Assembly (NCBI GenBank): GCA_903885895.1
Contig: CAISKC010000117.1
Location: forward strand, 1-9,606
Source: an uncultured Legionella sp.
GTDB taxonomy: Bacteria; Pseudomonadota; Gammaproteobacteria; Legionellales; Legionellaceae
Reading direction: 5' to 3'
DNA length: 9,606 nt
This document shows positions 7,668-9,606 of the stretch, in pieces (position 1 is the stretch's first letter; each line of letters opens with the position of its first letter). Made by a program: the position numbers and the translations under genes. Below the pieces are notes generated by a model. It saw nothing but the letters and a program-made list of their open reading frames with translations. It searched no databases and was not told where the DNA came from.

Positions 7668-9606
7668 GCACTCACTCCTTTTTTATTACGATAAGGCGCA
7701 AGCATCTGTAATAAGGGTTGTAAGTCTTCAGCAAAATATTGCCAACGTTGCACAGAGGTTTTATAAATAGGTTTTCTGACTTGGGTTAAACTTGCTGTTT
7801 TTACAATACGCTCATTTTTATAAAAGTTAAGACAGTTCGGATCCCAAGGTAATCCGATATACTCTACGAGCTGTTTGGAACATGCTTCATAGTTAGCAAT
7901 CATTTGTTCATAAGATAAATCAAAAATAACGTTTGCAGGTAACACGGTATGCCAATGCTGCATAGCTTGCGCGTATAATGCATAATAATCACCCATAGCA
8001 CTGAGGTCATACGCAAACAACATGCTGCTCTTAAATAAATGAGTAAAACAAGAAAAACAAGAATCCATAGGATCACGCATAGCATGGATAATTTTTGCGG
8101 TAGGGAACATACGATAAATCATACCAATATAAAAACAATTGGCCGGCATTTTATCAATGATGAACTGCTTGTCTGGCGCCAACACTGAAGTTCGTTCTAA
8201 ATATTTTTCACCTAAGACTACAAACTCATCATCCGTTAATTGACTCACCCAAATATGAAAAGGTATACGAGCAGCCTGATAGGCTTCTTGAATGACATCA
8301 TCTAAAGTACTCAATTCTCCTGCACCATAAATATTTTTATGGCTCGCAAGTATTTGCTCTATGAGAGTAGTTCCGGCCCGCGGCATACCTACAATAAAAA
8401 TGGGACAAAGTGCTTCTCTGGTTTGTTCGGGTTGTTTAAAAAAAGAGTGCGTAAAAACCTGAGGGAGATGTTCAACAATATTTTGTAGTGTTGTTTTATC
8501 CCAGGGTTTTTGCAAATAATGTAATCGATTGCCTTCAGAATAAGCCTTAAAAGCAGAGGCGTATTGTTGTGTATCATCCAGTGCTTTCCCTAATGCAAAA
8601 TAGTAATGAATACGCGCTCGCTCAGAGTAATGATTTATTTTTTGCATGAAGTTTTCTAAAAAAACCAAATGAGGATCCCCTGCTTTGTAAGTTTTTATCA
8701 AAGATAAATTATAATGTGCTTCTATAAAATCCGGATTGGCTGCAATAGCTGCTTCAAAATACTGACTTGCTTTATCAATATGACCTTCTTCACTGTAAAG
8801 AGCGCCAAGATTATTTTGTGCTTCTGTATGACTTGGATTTAAACAAATAGCCTCTTCATAGGCAAGCCTTGCTTGCTGCTTATCTCCCAGATTCTCTAGA
8901 GAAGCGCCAAGATTATTCCAAGCTAGACCATTAGTTTTATCCAAGGATAAGGCGATACGATAATGTTGAATAGCCAGTTCAAATTGACGATTGTCATTAT
9001 AAGATAACGCTAATAAAAAATGATTTTCAGAAGAGTCAGGCTCTATATTGATGACGTTGTTATGCGAAGCTATAGCGGCTTCTAATTGGCCTGCTCGACG
9101 TAATAACTCACCCAAATTTCGTTTATATACGATAACGGTAGGCGCTATTTCTGCTGCTTGTTGCATAAATTGAATGGCATCTACCATATTATTTTGTTGA
9201 AGTGCGGCTAAAGCAATGCCTTGCGATGCGCTATGACATCCTGGATTTTTTATCAAAATACTTCGGTAAAGTTGTTCTGCTTCAAAAAATAATCCCTTTT
9301 GAAATTGCGAATGTGCCTGCTGGATTAAATCTTCGATAGCAATCTGATGATTAATAGGTGGTAATATCTTCAAAATATTTTTTATGCGATTTAAAGGAGT
9401 CCGCCAATCTCCAAGTGTTTCTTGTCGAAAAAGTGTGACATTGGGATACCACGGGCTATCGTCTCGCTGCAAAAACCAACGCCAATCAGCACTAAATGGT
9501 AATAAAATCCAGACGTCCTTACCCATGGCAGCGGCTAAATGAGCAATAGACGTATCAATCGTGATGACGAGATCCAAACAGGCAATTAATGCAGCGGTAC
9601 CTTCCA
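7664..9606 (-). CDS. Glycosyltransferase-TPR-sulfotransferase fusion, 5' end cut by window edge
   Basis: Paralogue of the downstream sulfotransferase with an extra N-terminal module. The frame is open to the right edge, so the true start is outside; numbering here is from the TTG at 9577, which is not a credible start because the preceding codons (EGTAALIACL) continue the same domain. Residues 1-70 match the C-terminal, nucleotide-sugar-binding end of the GT-B glycosyltransferases fused to TPRs (GT9-like): DTSIAHLAAAMGK (8-20), WILLPF, DWRW and RDDSPWYP (38-45). TPRs follow, about 80-295. After the joint ALGKALDD comes the sulfotransferase, about 391-625: GMPRAGTT (397-404), GAGEL with Glu421, DKMP, R501...S509 in MRDPMDSCFS, and KTASLTQVRKPIY. 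All PAPS-site motifs are present. No signal peptide can be judged. It overlaps the next gene by ATGA, so the two are co-translated. The combination implies adding a sugar and a sulfate to the same or linked substrates; the acceptor is unknown. Confidence 0.9.
   Translation of the reverse strand, partial: EGTAALIACLDLVITIDTSIAHLAAAMGKDVWILLPFSADWRWFLQRDDSPWYPNVTLFRQETLGDWRTPLNRIKNILKILPPINHQIAIEDLIQQAHSQFQKGLFFEAEQLYRSILIKNPGCHSASQGIALAALQQNNMVDAIQFMQQAAEIAPTVIVYKRNLGELLRRAGQLEAAIASHNNVINIEPDSSENHFLLALSYNDNRQFELAIQHYRIALSLDKTNGLAWNNLGASLENLGDKQQARLAYEEAICLNPSHTEAQNNLGALYSEEGHIDKASQYFEAAIAANPDFIEAHYNLSLIKTYKAGDPHLVFLENFMQKINHYSERARIHYYFALGKALDDTQQYASAFKAYSEGNRLHYLQKPWDKTTLQNIVEHLPQVFTHSFFKQPEQTREALCPIFIVGMPRAGTTLIEQILASHKNIYGAGELSTLDDVIQEAYQAARIPFHIWVSQLTDDEFVVLGEKYLERTSVLAPDKQFIIDKMPANCFYIGMIYRMFPTAKIIHAMRDPMDSCFSCFTHLFKSSMLFAYDLSAMGDYYALYAQAMQHWHTVLPANVIFDLSYEQMIANYEACSKQLVEYIGLPWDPNCLNFYKNERIVKTASLTQVRKPIYKTSVQRWQYFAEDLQPLLQMLAPYRNKKGVSA
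7675..7680 (-). promoter_or_regulatory. Ribosome binding site of the second sulfotransferase gene
   Basis: AAGGAG on the minus strand, seven bases before ATG 7667 and inside the 3' end of the upstream gene. With the ATGA overlap it supports this start and efficient translation of the downstream gene beyond pure coupling. A second ATG follows immediately (7664-7662), so initiation at either is possible. Confidence 0.75.

Noticed and set aside
9575..9577. TTG 9577 as the start of the GT-TPR-sulfotransferase gene
   Set aside because: The frame continues upstream to the edge with sequence fitting the same glycosyltransferase domain, so it would cut the domain in half.

Overview
The window comes from an AT-rich (about 40 % G+C by eye) Gram-negative chromosome. 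The type Va autotransporter and the lipoprotein-type signal on the hydrolase require an outer membrane. The Rossmann/TPR-sulfotransferase style and the autotransporter passenger look to me like a gammaproteobacterium of the Legionella/Coxiella kind. That placement is an inference from sequence style, not from a marker gene.

Layout. (1) Positions 1-1583, minus strand: a two-domain ATP sulfurylase/APS kinase that makes PAPS, cut by the left edge. (2) 1584-1891: a divergent, AT-rich intergenic region with no promoter I can defend. (3) 1892-4735, plus strand: an autotransporter with an 11-unit beta-helix repeat passenger, an autochaperone-like segment and a C-terminal barrel. (4) 4735-5586, plus strand: a probable lipoprotein alpha/beta hydrolase, coupled to the autotransporter through a TGATG stop/start. 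(5) 5535-7667, minus strand: a TPR sulfotransferase whose 3' end overlaps the hydrolase gene tail-to-tail by 52 bp. (6) 7664-9606, minus strand: a second TPR sulfotransferase that continues at its N-terminal side into the C-terminal half of a glycosyltransferase and runs off the right edge. Genes 5 and 6 overlap by ATGA, so they are one operon read from the right.

How it may work together. The left gene makes PAPS (sulfate plus ATP to APS, then to PAPS). The two right-hand genes carry intact PAPS-binding motifs and would use it, and one of them also carries a glycosyltransferase module. PAPS supply, glycosyl transfer and sulfo transfer around a surface-exposed repeat autotransporter suggest a sulfation locus for a surface glycan, glycoprotein or peptide. 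The layout resembles nodPQ-nodH in rhizobia and raxPQ-raxST in Xanthomonas. The acceptor is unknown, and a link to the autotransporter is speculation from proximity. No RNA genes, mobile elements or CRISPR arrays were seen.
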